Shown: piece after piece, positions 23,909-34,376 of the stretch
Layout of the letters: each line of letters starts with the position of its first letter
How positions within the stretch are numbered: position 1 is the stretch's first letter
DNA from: Aurantiacibacter marinus
GTDB taxonomy: Bacteria > Pseudomonadota > Alphaproteobacteria > Sphingomonadales > Sphingomonadaceae
DNA: 64,000 nt
Direction of reading: 5' to 3'
Assembly: GCF_001021555.1 (NCBI RefSeq)
Contig: NZ_LDCP01000001.1
Coordinates: 186,001-250,000 of the forward strand
Made by a program: the position numbers and the translations under genes
The notes under the pieces: model-generated
Seen by the model: only the letters and a program-made list of their open reading frames with translations
What the model was told of the DNA's origin: nothing
Database searches by the model: none

Positions 23909-24454
23909 CTACAGCTTCAAGTTCACCCGCATCCCGATCATGTCGATGCCGGGATTTTGCTGCCCGTCGAAGATCTGGCCCTGGCTGATGTGCATCCAGT
24001 GCGCTTCTACAGAAGTGCGCTCGCTCACCCGGTAGCCGACGCCGATTTCTGGCTCGAACAGCACGCGGCTGCCAAGGTCTGTACGAAAGCCGGATGCTTC
24101 GTTCACGCGGAATTCCGGCCCGTCATGGACCACGATCCCGATGCCGGGGCGCACGTAAACGGGCCCATTGCCGATGGTCCATGCTACGCCGACGCCTGCA
24201 AAGGACGTGTCACCTGAAGTGTTGAGGGAGCCGAGAATGTAAGGCTCCGGCGAACCGATGAAGCTCAACGCCTCGATCCCGCCGAACCGCACGCCTGCGG
24301 CGATATCGACAGAGCCGCCTTCGGTGGTCTCCAGCGTAAATGGCGTATCAACGGCGTGGGCATAGACCCCGCCGAACACCTCCTGCGCACGGGCGGCGTC
24401 AGGCAGGGCGATACTCACAGCGCAAAGCGCAGCAAAGGCAATGATCTTTCTCAT
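23909..24454 (-). CDS. PagL-like lipid A 3-O-deacylase / acyloxyacyl hydrolase family
   Basis: 181 residues with signal peptide MRKIIAFAALCAVSIALPDAARA. The mature part is a small outer-membrane-barrel-like protein of alternating beta strands. The PagL catalytic block is near the C-terminus: HWMHISQGQIF followed by QQNPGIDMIGMRV, i.e. His-x-Ser then NPGID; the residue after Ser is Gln where Asn is common. PagL removes the 3-O-linked acyl chain of lipid A. The general acid Glu is less certain. It is divergent from the MATE gene. Confidence 0.75.
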   Translation of the reverse strand: MRKIIAFAALCAVSIALPDAARAQEVFGGVYAHAVDTPFTLETTEGGSVDIAAGVRFGGIEALSFIGSPEPYILGSLNTSGDTSFAGVGVAWTIGNGPVYVRPGIGIVVHDGPEFRVNEASGFRTDLGSRVLFEPEIGVGYRVSERTSVEAHWMHISQGQIFDGQQNPGIDMIGMRVNLKL

Positions 24455-24681
24455 GGCAAGCGCATTGGCAACACTGCGCTTTCGCCAAGCTGACCGAGAT
24501 GCAGAAAATGTGGTTGCGCAATCCTGTGGCGGCCGAATTCATGTGGCAGTCCGATCATGTTGCGGCAGAGCCTCAGCATTCGCGCAATCGCCCGCTGCCC
24601 CTGCGCAGTGGGTTCACGCCGCTTGCCCCTGCGCCTATCCGGACCGGCTGCACACCCCACAGGATCGCAGCGACACAAGTT

Positions 24682-26073
24682 ATGCGGCCCATTGCCCACC
24701 CTCCCACGCCCAGCTGGAAAGCCGAGACGCGCGAAAGCTTCCGCATTGCCGGGCCGCTGGCGCTCGCCAATTTGCTGCAGATGCTTACCTACGCGATCGA
24801 CGTGATGTTCATCGCGCGGCTTGGTGCGGACGAGCTGGCCGCCTCTGCGCTCACCATCGCAGTGTTCGGACTGATCGTCTGGAGCCTGCAGGCTCTTACC
24901 GGAGCGGTCGCGCCGATCATGTCTGCAGAACTTGGCGCGCGCGGCCCGGCCCTGCGTCCGGTCCGCCGCGCCATGCGCATGGCCATGTGGCTCAGCCTGA
25001 TAGTCTCCATATTCGGAATGGGACTGTGCGCGCTGGCCGGGCCATTGATGAGGACAACCGGGCAGGAGGCGCATATCACCGAGCTCGCCGTGTCCTACAT
25101 GAACGTAATGCTGTGGTCGGTTACGCCAATGGTCCTTGCCGGTGTCTTGCGCAGCTATGTCTCCACCTTGGGCAGGCCGATTTTCGCCACCTTGATCACC
25201 GCCATCGGTATCGGCGTGAACGCTCTGGGCAATTGGGTTTTTATCTTCGGCAATCTGGGCGCGCCCGAAATGGGCTTGCCCGGAGCAGCCGTGGCGACTT
25301 TCATCACATCGCTGGCTATTGTGGCGATGTATGCGGCCTTCATCCGCTTCGATCCGCGCTTGCACCGCTATCACATCATGGGTTTCTTCTGGCGGCCGGA
25401 CTGGGCGCGCTTCAAGGATATCGTGCGGATCGGCACGCCGATTTCGATCACCATTATTGCCGAGGCAGGCGTGTTTGGCGCAGCAGCATTCCTGATGGGC
25501 CGCATCGGCGGGCTGGAGCTGGCGGCGCATACACTGGCGCTCAACCTTGCCGCCTTTGCCTTTCAAGTGCCGTTCGGCGTCGGACAGGCGGCGACCATCC
25601 GGGTCGGTTATTTCTTCGGCGCGCGCGACGCGGTCGGCATGGCGCGTGCCGGATGGACCAGCGTCGCGATGGGCACGGGCTTCATGGTGCTGACCTGCGC
25701 GGCAATGGTATTCACGCCGGAGGCGCTGCTGTCCGTCTATATTGATCCCTTCGATCCAGCCAATGAAGAGCTTGTGTCGCTTGCCATAGGCTTTCTCCTG
25801 ATCGCCGCTGCGTTCCAGCTGGTAGACGCGGTGCAGGCGGTGGCAGCGGGCGCGCTCAGGGGGCTTCAGGATACGCGCATTCCGATGTGGATCGCGATCT
25901 TTTCCTACTGGGTGCCGGGCTTCGGTCTGGCGGCTGGTCTTGGCTTGTATACGCCGCTTGCCGGAACCGGTGTCTGGCTCGGGCTGGCGACCGGGCTGGC
26001 CTTTGCCGCTGTACTGTTGCTGCACCGCTGGAAAAACCGGGAAAAGCTGGGCTTGACCACGCGCGCCGCGTAA
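24682..26073 (+). CDS. MATE family efflux transporter
   Basis: 463 residues from MRPIAHPPTPSWKAE, the usual length for NorM/DinF-type exporters; the frame is open 61 codons further upstream, but that part is Pro/His-rich and unlike the family. Twelve hydrophobic segments in two halves are visible. The first is RESFRIAGPLALANLLQML, and the second half opens KDIVRIGTPISITIIAEAG with the matching FGVGQAATIRVGYFFGARDA. MATE proteins export cationic drugs and metabolites by Na+ or H+ antiport; the substrate is not predictable. No good ribosome site precedes the chosen ATG, so the start is moderately certain. Confidence 0.88.
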   Translation: MRPIAHPPTPSWKAETRESFRIAGPLALANLLQMLTYAIDVMFIARLGADELAASALTIAVFGLIVWSLQALTGAVAPIMSAELGARGPALRPVRRAMRMAMWLSLIVSIFGMGLCALAGPLMRTTGQEAHITELAVSYMNVMLWSVTPMVLAGVLRSYVSTLGRPIFATLITAIGIGVNALGNWVFIFGNLGAPEMGLPGAAVATFITSLAIVAMYAAFIRFDPRLHRYHIMGFFWRPDWARFKDIVRIGTPISITIIAEAGVFGAAAFLMGRIGGLELAAHTLALNLAAFAFQVPFGVGQAATIRVGYFFGARDAVGMARAGWTSVAMGTGFMVLTCAAMVFTPEALLSVYIDPFDPANEELVSLAIGFLLIAAAFQLVDAVQAVAAGALRGLQDTRIPMWIAIFSYWVPGFGLAAGLGLYTPLAGTGVWLGLATGLAFAAVLLLHRWKNREKLGLTTRAA

Positions 26074-26166
26074 TTATCTGGAGCGCACACAAAGTCACCA
26101 GGCGGGGCAAATTTTTGTCCGCTCCCCCCATTGACTCTACGGCCCTTCAACACCACTTCCGCGCTG

Positions 26167-26193
26167 CTGGCACTCTCAACCGGAGAGTGCCAA
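26167..26193 (+). promoter_or_regulatory. CIRCE operator (HrcA-binding) of groESL
   Basis: CTGGCACTC, nine bases, GAGTGCCAA. This matches the CIRCE inverted repeat TTAGCACTC-N9-GAGTGCTAA with one change paired in both arms. It lies 36 bases before groES, so groESL is probably repressed by HrcA. Confidence 0.93.
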
Positions 26194-26229
26194 TTGACAC
26201 AACACTCAACTCAGGAAGAGGTCATAATT

Positions 26230-26517
26230 ATGGCATTCCGTCCACTGCACGACCGCGTGCTGGTCCGCCGCATCGAAGCCGAAGAAAAAACGGCCGGCGG
26301 CATCATCATCCCCGATAGCGCCCAGGAAAAGCCAAGCGAAGGCGAAGTCGTCTCCGTTGGCAATGGCTCCAAGGCCGAAGACGGCACCGTTACTCCGCTC
26401 GACGTAAAGGCAGGCGACCGCGTGCTTTTCGGCAAGTGGTCCGGCACCGAAGTCAAGATCGCAGGCGAAGACCTGCTGATCATGAAGGAAAGCGACATCA
26501 TGGGGGTGATCGGCTGA
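26230..26517 (+). CDS. groES: co-chaperonin GroES
   Basis: 95 residues, [20 protein letters not shown] then [19 protein letters not shown], the mobile loop that contacts GroEL. It closes the GroEL cage. The frame extends upstream, but the added part runs back through the CIRCE element, so the ATG after GAGG at 26219-26222 was chosen. It is the first gene of the groES-groEL operon; groEL follows 54 bases later. Confidence 0.98.
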   Translation: MAFRPLHDRVLVRRIEAEEKTAGGIIIPDSAQEKPSEGEVVSVGNGSKAEDGTVTPLDVKAGDRVLFGKWSGTEVKIAGEDLLIMKESDIMGVIG

Positions 26518-26532
26518 GCCGGTCACCTTTGA

Positions 26533-28224
<1,692 letters not shown>

Positions 28225-28255
28225 GCCCGGGCGCTTCGTTACCAAACAAAAGAAT

Positions 28256-28290
28256 GGCCCGGCGGAGCGATCCGCCGGGCCTTTTTGTTT
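28256..28290 (+). terminator. rho-independent terminator of groESL
   Basis: GGCCCGGCGGA pairs with TCCGCCGGGCC around GCGA, followed by TTTTTGTTT. Confidence 0.93.
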
Positions 28291-28342
28291 GCCTCCTGCG
28301 CCTTTGCCAGCCACCGTCCAGAACACGAATGGAGGTTCGGTA

Positions 28343-29548
28343 GTGCGACAAGAAGCGCTCGCAGAATTGCGCGCCAGCCTGATGGGCGATCCAGAAATGC
28401 GCCAGCAATTGGGCACCTTTGAGGACCCGCTCGCAGCCGCGCTGTGGCTGTGCAGAACATATGCTGATGGCACGCCTGACCAACTGGCTGGAGCACTGGA
28501 ACCTGTCATTCGCGGTCCTGGGATGCCGCCTCCGCACCTCATTTTACAAGACATTCCTCCGGCAGATTTCCTGCCCGTCGGCGTCATCCTGATGGACGGC
28601 GAACTGGCGCTCGAATGGCTCTGGCTGGGGGCAGATGGGCTGCAAAAGCCGTTCTACTACCGATCAACCGAGCGCGCAGACCTGCTGCCGATCAATGCCC
28701 TCCTGCGCTGCACCACGCCGCTCACCGCGTTGGACCGCTTCGCCTCGGCACCGCCGCCCGATGGACTGATCTTCCACATGTCGCGGTGCGGTTCGACGCT
28801 GGTATCGCAGATGCTCTCTGCCTCGCTCGATCATGTGGTGGTGTCCGAAGCACCGTTGTTCGACAATATCGTGCAGCTGGCATCCGTTGGCGCGGTGCCG
28901 GAACACATGGTCCACGCCGCAGCGGCAGCCCTGATGCGCTACCGCGAAGGCACAAACCGGCGCGGCTTCATCAAGCTCGATGCTTTGCACAGCCTCGCCC
29001 TGCCGATGCTCCGCCGCGTGTTCCCGCATGTGCCGTGGGTGTTCCTTTACCGCGATCCGGGTGAAGTTCTCGTCTCGCATCGCCGCCTTCCGGGGCTGCA
29101 TGTGCAGCAAGGCTTCCACCCACTTGATTCGCTCGGCATCCACGATGGCGACAGGGTTGCTGCGGACGCCTATCCCGCATGGGTGACAGAGCATGTTTGC
29201 CGGGCGGCATTGGCGGGCCGGGGCGACCCGAACGGATTGTTCCTCAATTACACGCATCTGCCCAGTGCCATGACCACAGCGATCCTGCCGCACTTCCGCA
29301 TTGCACCGGACAGCGCCATGCTGGGCGCGATGGAACTGGCCGCGCGCCGGGATGCCAAGGCACCGGAAAAGCTCTTCGCCGATGACACCGCCGAAAAGCA
29401 GGCAGAAGCGCGCGCAGCGATCAGCGTGCCCGGCAGCCTGCTGCAAGCCTATGCCCAGCTTGAGCGGGCCGCGGCGCAAGATCCCGGCGGTGCCCTTCCT
29501 GTGGCAACGGCTTCACCGGCATCAGTCTCGGTCGCGTTCAACTGGTAG
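28343..29548 (+). CDS. sulfotransferase-like protein
   Basis: 401 residues; GTG start with GGAGG 8 bases upstream. The first 130 residues are of unknown type. A sulfotransferase-fold domain then starts with the phosphosulfate-loop-like FHMSRCGSTLVSQML and continues with VVSEAPLFDN, matching the P-loop and following helix of PAPS-dependent enzymes. WVFLYRDPGEVLVSH corresponds to the 3'-phosphate-binding strand and helix. Sulfotransferases move sulfate from PAPS to small molecules or glycans. No sulfation gene cluster is adjacent, so the substrate is unknown. It lies just after the groEL terminator. Confidence 0.72.
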   Translation: MRQEALAELRASLMGDPEMRQQLGTFEDPLAAALWLCRTYADGTPDQLAGALEPVIRGPGMPPPHLILQDIPPADFLPVGVILMDGELALEWLWLGADGLQKPFYYRSTERADLLPINALLRCTTPLTALDRFASAPPPDGLIFHMSRCGSTLVSQMLSASLDHVVVSEAPLFDNIVQLASVGAVPEHMVHAAAAALMRYREGTNRRGFIKLDALHSLALPMLRRVFPHVPWVFLYRDPGEVLVSHRRLPGLHVQQGFHPLDSLGIHDGDRVAADAYPAWVTEHVCRAALAGRGDPNGLFLNYTHLPSAMTTAILPHFRIAPDSAMLGAMELAARRDAKAPEKLFADDTAEKQAEARAAISVPGSLLQAYAQLERAAAQDPGGALPVATASPASVSVAFNW

Positions 29549-29668
29549 CAAAGCTGCGGCCCAACGCTGGAGCGGCGTTCAGCGAGGGAGCATGGCAGGC
29601 CTTTTCTTTTGCGCATCACACCGGCATGGTCCGTGCGGGATCGCTTTGCCTCAAGGACATCATCCGCC

Positions 29669-31501
29669 ATGAAAAGACTTGCCGTACTTCTTCTTGCCTC
29701 TGTTGCCGTTACGGGTTGCGGGCAATCCAGCGCCGTCGCAACAATCGCCTGCGCGACTACGCAGACTGAATGCCTTAATGGTTGGTTTGATGACAAGTTT
29801 GAGGAGATGCTGGCATTCAGCCCGATGTTGCAGACCTCGCTCGGCATCAAGACCGATTATGACAAGCTCGACGATTTCAGCCTTGCCGCCGCCGAAGAGC
29901 AAATTGCCTGGGGCGAGCAGGCCCTGGACGAAATGGAAGCCAATTTCGACTATGACGAACTGACGCCGGACGCGCAGGTATCCTTTGACGTGTTCCGCTA
30001 CCGGGTGGAAATGGCATCGCGTGCGGGCGAGTTCATGGACCAGCAGTATATCCTGCATCAGATGGGCAGCGCGCAATCAGGGTTGCCCAGCTTCATTCTC
30101 AGTCAGCATACAGTCGAAGATGAAAGTGACATGGTTGCGTTCATCGCGCGGCTTGGCGCGCTTGGCACGGCAATGGATCAATTGCTGACACGGGCGCAGG
30201 CAAATGCCGAGGCAGGCGTGCGCCCGCCGCGCTTCTCCTATGATGCCGTGATCGAGGAATCGCAGGCCCTTATCAACGGTGCGCCGTTTGACGATGGCGA
30301 ACCATCAGCATTGTGGACTGGCACGCAGGAACGGCTGGCCGAACTGGTTGAAGCCGGGGCGATAAGTGATGAACGCGCCGACGAACTGCGTGAAGAGGCA
30401 CGTACTGCGCTGACGCAGCAGATGGCACCGGCTTATCAGCGCACTGTCGACTGGTTCACCGAAGACCTCCCCAACACTGATGAAGTGGCACGCGGCGTCA
30501 CTACGCTGCCGGGGGGAGAGGAGTTTTACGCCTACAGCCTCAACCAGATGACCACGACCGACATGACGGCGGATGAGATTCACCAGCTTGGTCTGGATGA
30601 AGTCGCTCGCATTCGCGCCGAGATGGAAGCGATCAAGCAGCAAGTCGGCTTTGAAGGGACATTGCAGGAGTTTTTCCTGTTCACCCGCGAAGATCCGCAG
30701 TTCTATTTCCCTGAAAATGAAGCCGGTGCGCAGATGTATATCGACCGCGCCGAAATGCACATTAATGAACTGACCGAGCGCTTGCCGGAATTCTTCGGCA
30801 CGTTGCCGCAAGCTCCGCTGGAAGTGCGGCGGGTTGAACCTTTCCGCGAACAGGATGGTGCGGCCCAGCATTACCAGGCTGGCACGCCAGACGGCTCGCG
30901 CCCCGGTATCTACTACGCGCATCTGTCCGATATGGCCGCAATGCCAATCCCGCAGCTGGAAGCCATCGCCTATCACGAAGGCAATCCCGGCCACCATATG
31001 CAGATTTCCATCGCGCAGGAGCTTGAAGGCATCCCGCGCTTCCGCACGCAGGGCTATTATCTTTCTGCCTTTGGTGAAGGCTGGGCGCTGTATTCAGAAG
31101 CGCTGGCCAAGGAAATGGGCGGGTATGAAGACCCCTATTCCGAGCTTGGCCGGTTGCAGAGCGAGATGTGGCGCGCGATCCGGCTGGTTGTCGACACCGG
31201 CATTCACGCGAAGGGCTGGACCGAGGACGAGGCGGTTGCCTATTGCCTCGAAAATTCATCGAACCCGGAAACCACGGCGCGCAGCGAAGTGCAGCGCTAT
31301 TTCGTGCTGCCGGGACAGGCGACATCGTACAAGATCGGCCAGATCCGAATCCAGCAACTGCGCGCCCGCGCAGCCGAGGCGCTGGGTGACGATTTCGATA
31401 TTCGCGGCTTCCACGATACCGTGCTCGGCGGCGGCATGATGCCGCTTTCCATTCTTGAACAGCGGATCGACAGCTGGATTGCCAGCGAGCAGGCCGGCTA
31501 A
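29669..31501 (+). CDS. DUF885 family lipoprotein, putative metallopeptidase
   Basis: 610 residues from MKRLAVLLLASVAVTGC, a lipoprotein signal with lipobox VTGC, and AAGGA upstream. DUF885 proteins are large helical proteins thought to be zinc-dependent carboxypeptidase-like. The central motif AYHEGNPGHHMQ, at about residue 434, supplies the HExxH-like metal ligands. Other family blocks: GGEEFYAYSLNQMTT, IYYAHLSDM and FGEGWALYSEALAKEMG. It probably sits in the periplasm or outer membrane facing the periplasm and may degrade peptides. The upstream in-frame start would break the signal peptide and was rejected. Confidence 0.85.
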   Translation: MKRLAVLLLASVAVTGCGQSSAVATIACATTQTECLNGWFDDKFEEMLAFSPMLQTSLGIKTDYDKLDDFSLAAAEEQIAWGEQALDEMEANFDYDELTPDAQVSFDVFRYRVEMASRAGEFMDQQYILHQMGSAQSGLPSFILSQHTVEDESDMVAFIARLGALGTAMDQLLTRAQANAEAGVRPPRFSYDAVIEESQALINGAPFDDGEPSALWTGTQERLAELVEAGAISDERADELREEARTALTQQMAPAYQRTVDWFTEDLPNTDEVARGVTTLPGGEEFYAYSLNQMTTTDMTADEIHQLGLDEVARIRAEMEAIKQQVGFEGTLQEFFLFTREDPQFYFPENEAGAQMYIDRAEMHINELTERLPEFFGTLPQAPLEVRRVEPFREQDGAAQHYQAGTPDGSRPGIYYAHLSDMAAMPIPQLEAIAYHEGNPGHHMQISIAQELEGIPRFRTQGYYLSAFGEGWALYSEALAKEMGGYEDPYSELGRLQSEMWRAIRLVVDTGIHAKGWTEDEAVAYCLENSSNPETTARSEVQRYFVLPGQATSYKIGQIRIQQLRARAAEALGDDFDIRGFHDTVLGGGMMPLSILEQRIDSWIASEQAG

Positions 31502-31528
31502 CGGGCCTTCAGCTGACCGTCTGCAAAC

Positions 31529-31560
31529 GGGGCGCGTAGGCACGGACCTACGGCCCCTTT
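31529..31560 (+). terminator. terminator-like hairpin before copA
   Basis: GGGGC then CGTAGG pair with CCTACG then GCCCC (one bulged G), loop CACGGA, followed by only TTT. A moderate terminator for the DUF885 gene. Confidence 0.5.
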
Positions 31561-31592
31561 GCAGCAGAGGATTGAAGACCTATTTCAGCTGC

Positions 31593-33329
31593 ATGATTAC
31601 ATCGCGACGCAAATTCCTCGCAGGTTCCGGCTTGCTCGCCGCATCTGGCCTCGCCGTACCCGCATGGGCGCGCGGGCAGTCGCTTACTCATGCGCGCAAT
31701 GGTTTTGGTGAAGTATCGGGCGAGGTTATCGACCTTTCTATCCGCGATCATCACTTCAGCACCGGCGGTCGCAGCGGTCATGCCTTTGCCGTCAACGGCA
31801 CCGTCCCCGGCCCGCTTATCCGTCTGCGTGAAGGGCAGGACGTCACGCTGAACGTGACCAATCATCTGTCAGAGGACAGTTCCATCCACTGGCACGGCCT
31901 GCTGTTGCCCTTCCAGTTTGACGGCGTGCCCGGCATCAGCTTCCCGGGCATCGCGCCGGGCGAAACCTTCCAGTATCGTTTCCCCATTCGCCAGAACGGC
32001 ACATATTGGTGGCACAGCCACTCGGGGCTGCAGGAACAGGCAGGGCATTACGGCCCGCTGGTGATCGATGCAGCAGAGCCGGACCCGCGTTATGACCGCG
32101 ATTATGTTGTGCTGCTCAGCGAGTTCACTCCGCGGCACCCGCATGACATTGCGCGCTTGCTCGCCACCGGTGAACACTACTTCAACCGGCAGATGCAAAC
32201 TGTGACCGACGGCGCAATGAGCATGGAAGACCGGCTGATGTGGGGCGCGATGCGGATGAACCCGCGCGACATCGCCGATGTGACAGGCGCGACCTACACC
32301 TATCTCATCAACGGCCACGGCCCGGCAGATGATCTGGAGTTCGCGTTCGAGCCGGGCGAACGCATTCGCCTGCGCATTATCAACGGTTCTGCCATGAGCT
32401 TTTTCAACGTCCGCATTCCCGGCGTTCCGATGACAGTGATTGCAGCGGACGGGCAATATGTGGATGATGTTGAAGTCGATGAATTCCAGATTGGCACGGC
32501 GGAAACCTATGACGTTATCGTTACCCCACCAGCCGGTGCCCACGCTCTGGTGGCAGAGGCAATGGACCGATCAGGCATGGGCATCGCCAGCCTATCGTCC
32601 CGCCCAGGCCAGCGCGCCACACCGCCTGCTTTGCGTGAAACCCCCACTTTGACAATGGTCGACATGGGTATGGGCGGGATGGATCATGGAGGGATGGACC
32701 ATTCCGCGATGGGCCATGCGATGCCCGCCCAGGACACGCCCGCCCAGGACATGCCAGCAATGGAACACTCCATGCGCGATACCTCGCTGTTGCCCGCCAG
32801 CGTCGAAGTGAATGCGGGCGTCGACATGGTCAGCGCCATGCCGATGGACCGGATGGATTTCCCCGGCCTCGGCCTCGACAATGTGCCGCACCGCGTGCTG
32901 CGTTATACGGACCTGAAGGCAAAGCGCGCCAATCCGCACCGCATGCCCGAACGCCAGCTGGAAATTCACCTCACCGGCAATATGGAACGGTACATGTGGT
33001 CGTTCGACGGCAAGCAGTTCAGCGCGGTCACCGACGATCCAATCCGATTCGGCTATGACGAACGGGTGCGGGTAAAGCTGGTGAACGACACGATGATGGC
33101 GCACCCGATCCATTTGCACGGCCATTTCTTCGAACTGGTGAATGGTGCGGGCATGATGAACCAGCCGCTGAAACACACGGTCGTGGTGCAACCCGGTAGC
33201 ACCGCGACTTTCGATTTGACCGCCAACGAGCCGGGCGACTGGGCCTTCCACTGCCACCTGCTGTATCACATGCACGCCGGCATGATGCAGACCGTGACCG
33301 TGCGGCCTTTCCCGGTTGACGGCGAATGA
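31593..33329 (+). CDS. copA: periplasmic multicopper oxidase CopA (copper resistance)
   Basis: 578 residues. Twin-arginine signal SRRKFLAGSGLLAA, so it is exported folded. All four copper-ligand blocks are seen: HWHG (99-102), WWHSHSG (139-145), HPIHLHGHFF (504-513) and HCHLLYHMHAGM (553-564), the last holding the type 1 site. A Met/His-rich insert (MGMGGMDHGGMDHSAMGHAM, about residue 365 on) is typical of PcoA/CopA and binds extra copper. It oxidises Cu(I) to the less toxic Cu(II). copB overlaps its stop. No cop box, CusR or CueR gene is visible in the window. Confidence 0.95.
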   Translation: MITSRRKFLAGSGLLAASGLAVPAWARGQSLTHARNGFGEVSGEVIDLSIRDHHFSTGGRSGHAFAVNGTVPGPLIRLREGQDVTLNVTNHLSEDSSIHWHGLLLPFQFDGVPGISFPGIAPGETFQYRFPIRQNGTYWWHSHSGLQEQAGHYGPLVIDAAEPDPRYDRDYVVLLSEFTPRHPHDIARLLATGEHYFNRQMQTVTDGAMSMEDRLMWGAMRMNPRDIADVTGATYTYLINGHGPADDLEFAFEPGERIRLRIINGSAMSFFNVRIPGVPMTVIAADGQYVDDVEVDEFQIGTAETYDVIVTPPAGAHALVAEAMDRSGMGIASLSSRPGQRATPPALRETPTLTMVDMGMGGMDHGGMDHSAMGHAMPAQDTPAQDMPAMEHSMRDTSLLPASVEVNAGVDMVSAMPMDRMDFPGLGLDNVPHRVLRYTDLKAKRANPHRMPERQLEIHLTGNMERYMWSFDGKQFSAVTDDPIRFGYDERVRVKLVNDTMMAHPIHLHGHFFELVNGAGMMNQPLKHTVVVQPGSTATFDLTANEPGDWAFHCHLLYHMHAGMMQTVTVRPFPVDGE

Positions 33330-34375
33330 TGCGCGTTGTTTTGCTGGCAGGTGTCGCGGCATTGTTCGCTGTCCCCGCGGCCGCGCAGGATCATTCCGGC
33401 CACACCGGACATACTGGCCCGGCCCCGGAAGAACAGGCACCGCCGCAGACAGAGGAAGAAGCCGCCACTCCGACGGAAGCGCAGGCAAACCCGCTCGGCA
33501 CTCTGCGCCGTCCGGCCCCGCCGCGCGTCGTTCCGCAGACTCATCAGGCGATGGATCACAGCCAGATGGATCATAGCACGATGGACCATTCGGCAATGGA
33601 CCACGAGGCCATGAACCACGGCACCGATGTCCCCTCCGGCCCGCCGCCAGCCCGCGCCTTTGAAGGTCCACTGCACGCCGCCGATGCGATCTTCGATCCG
33701 CAGCGCATGGCCCGCGCCCGTGCCTACAGCCGGGTGACGCACGGCAATGCCCGCTATGCCACGATACTGGCAGAGCGGTTGGAAGCGCGTATCACGTCAG
33801 GGGAGGATGCCTATCTGTGGGATGTGTCCGGCTGGTACGGTACCCCGACGCAACGCATCGTCTTCAAGACCGAAGGCGAAGGGGAGATTGGCGGCGGCAT
33901 AGAAGATGCCGAAGTGCAGCTATTGTGGGGCCACGCGATCGGCCCCTGGTTCGATCTTCAGGCGGGCGTACGGCTGGATGTGGAGCCTGACACCGCAGCC
34001 TATCTCGCGCTCGGTGTGGCGGGGCTTGCCCCGTACATGATCCACCTCGATGCCGCTGCTTTCGTTTCCGACAATGGCGAATTGACCGCACGGGTCGAGG
34101 CGGAGCACGATATGCGCCTGACGCAGCGGATGGTATTGCAGCCACGGATCGAATTTGAACTGTCAGCGCAGGATATTCCCGAACGCGGCATCGGCGCAGG
34201 ACTGCCCAAAGTGGAGGCCGGGCTGCGGCTGCGATACGAATTCGTACCCGAATTCGCGCCCTATGTGGGCATCGAATACGAAACCGCGACAGGCCGCACA
34301 GCAGAAATCATCCGCGCCGCCGGAGAAGACCCCGGCGGCGTGAATTTCATGATTGGCCTGCGTACTTTTTTCTAG
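33326..34375 (+). CDS. copB: outer-membrane copper resistance protein CopB
   Basis: 349 residues. Signal peptide MMRVVLLAGVAALFAVPAAA, then a His/Met-rich N-terminal region with repeated MDHS units (QAMDHSQMDHSTMDHSAMDH), then a barrel-like domain ending in Phe (MIGLRTFF). CopB binds copper in or at the outer membrane. The ATG overlaps the copA stop by 4 bases, so translation is coupled. The MDH repeats echo those in CopA. The stop codon is one base from the stop of the convergent DUF305 gene, so the two transcripts must overlap. Confidence 0.93.
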   Translation: MMRVVLLAGVAALFAVPAAAQDHSGHTGHTGPAPEEQAPPQTEEEAATPTEAQANPLGTLRRPAPPRVVPQTHQAMDHSQMDHSTMDHSAMDHEAMNHGTDVPSGPPPARAFEGPLHAADAIFDPQRMARARAYSRVTHGNARYATILAERLEARITSGEDAYLWDVSGWYGTPTQRIVFKTEGEGEIGGGIEDAEVQLLWGHAIGPWFDLQAGVRLDVEPDTAAYLALGVAGLAPYMIHLDAAAFVSDNGELTARVEAEHDMRLTQRMVLQPRIEFELSAQDIPERGIGAGLPKVEAGLRLRYEFVPEFAPYVGIEYETATGRTAEIIRAAGEDPGGVNFMIGLRTFF

Positions 34376-34376
34376 G

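Noticed and set aside
26101-26160. Sigma-32-type promoter before groES
   Set aside because: CCCCCCATTGACT is suggestive of a heat-shock -10, but no convincing -35 partner at the right distance; only CIRCE is supported.
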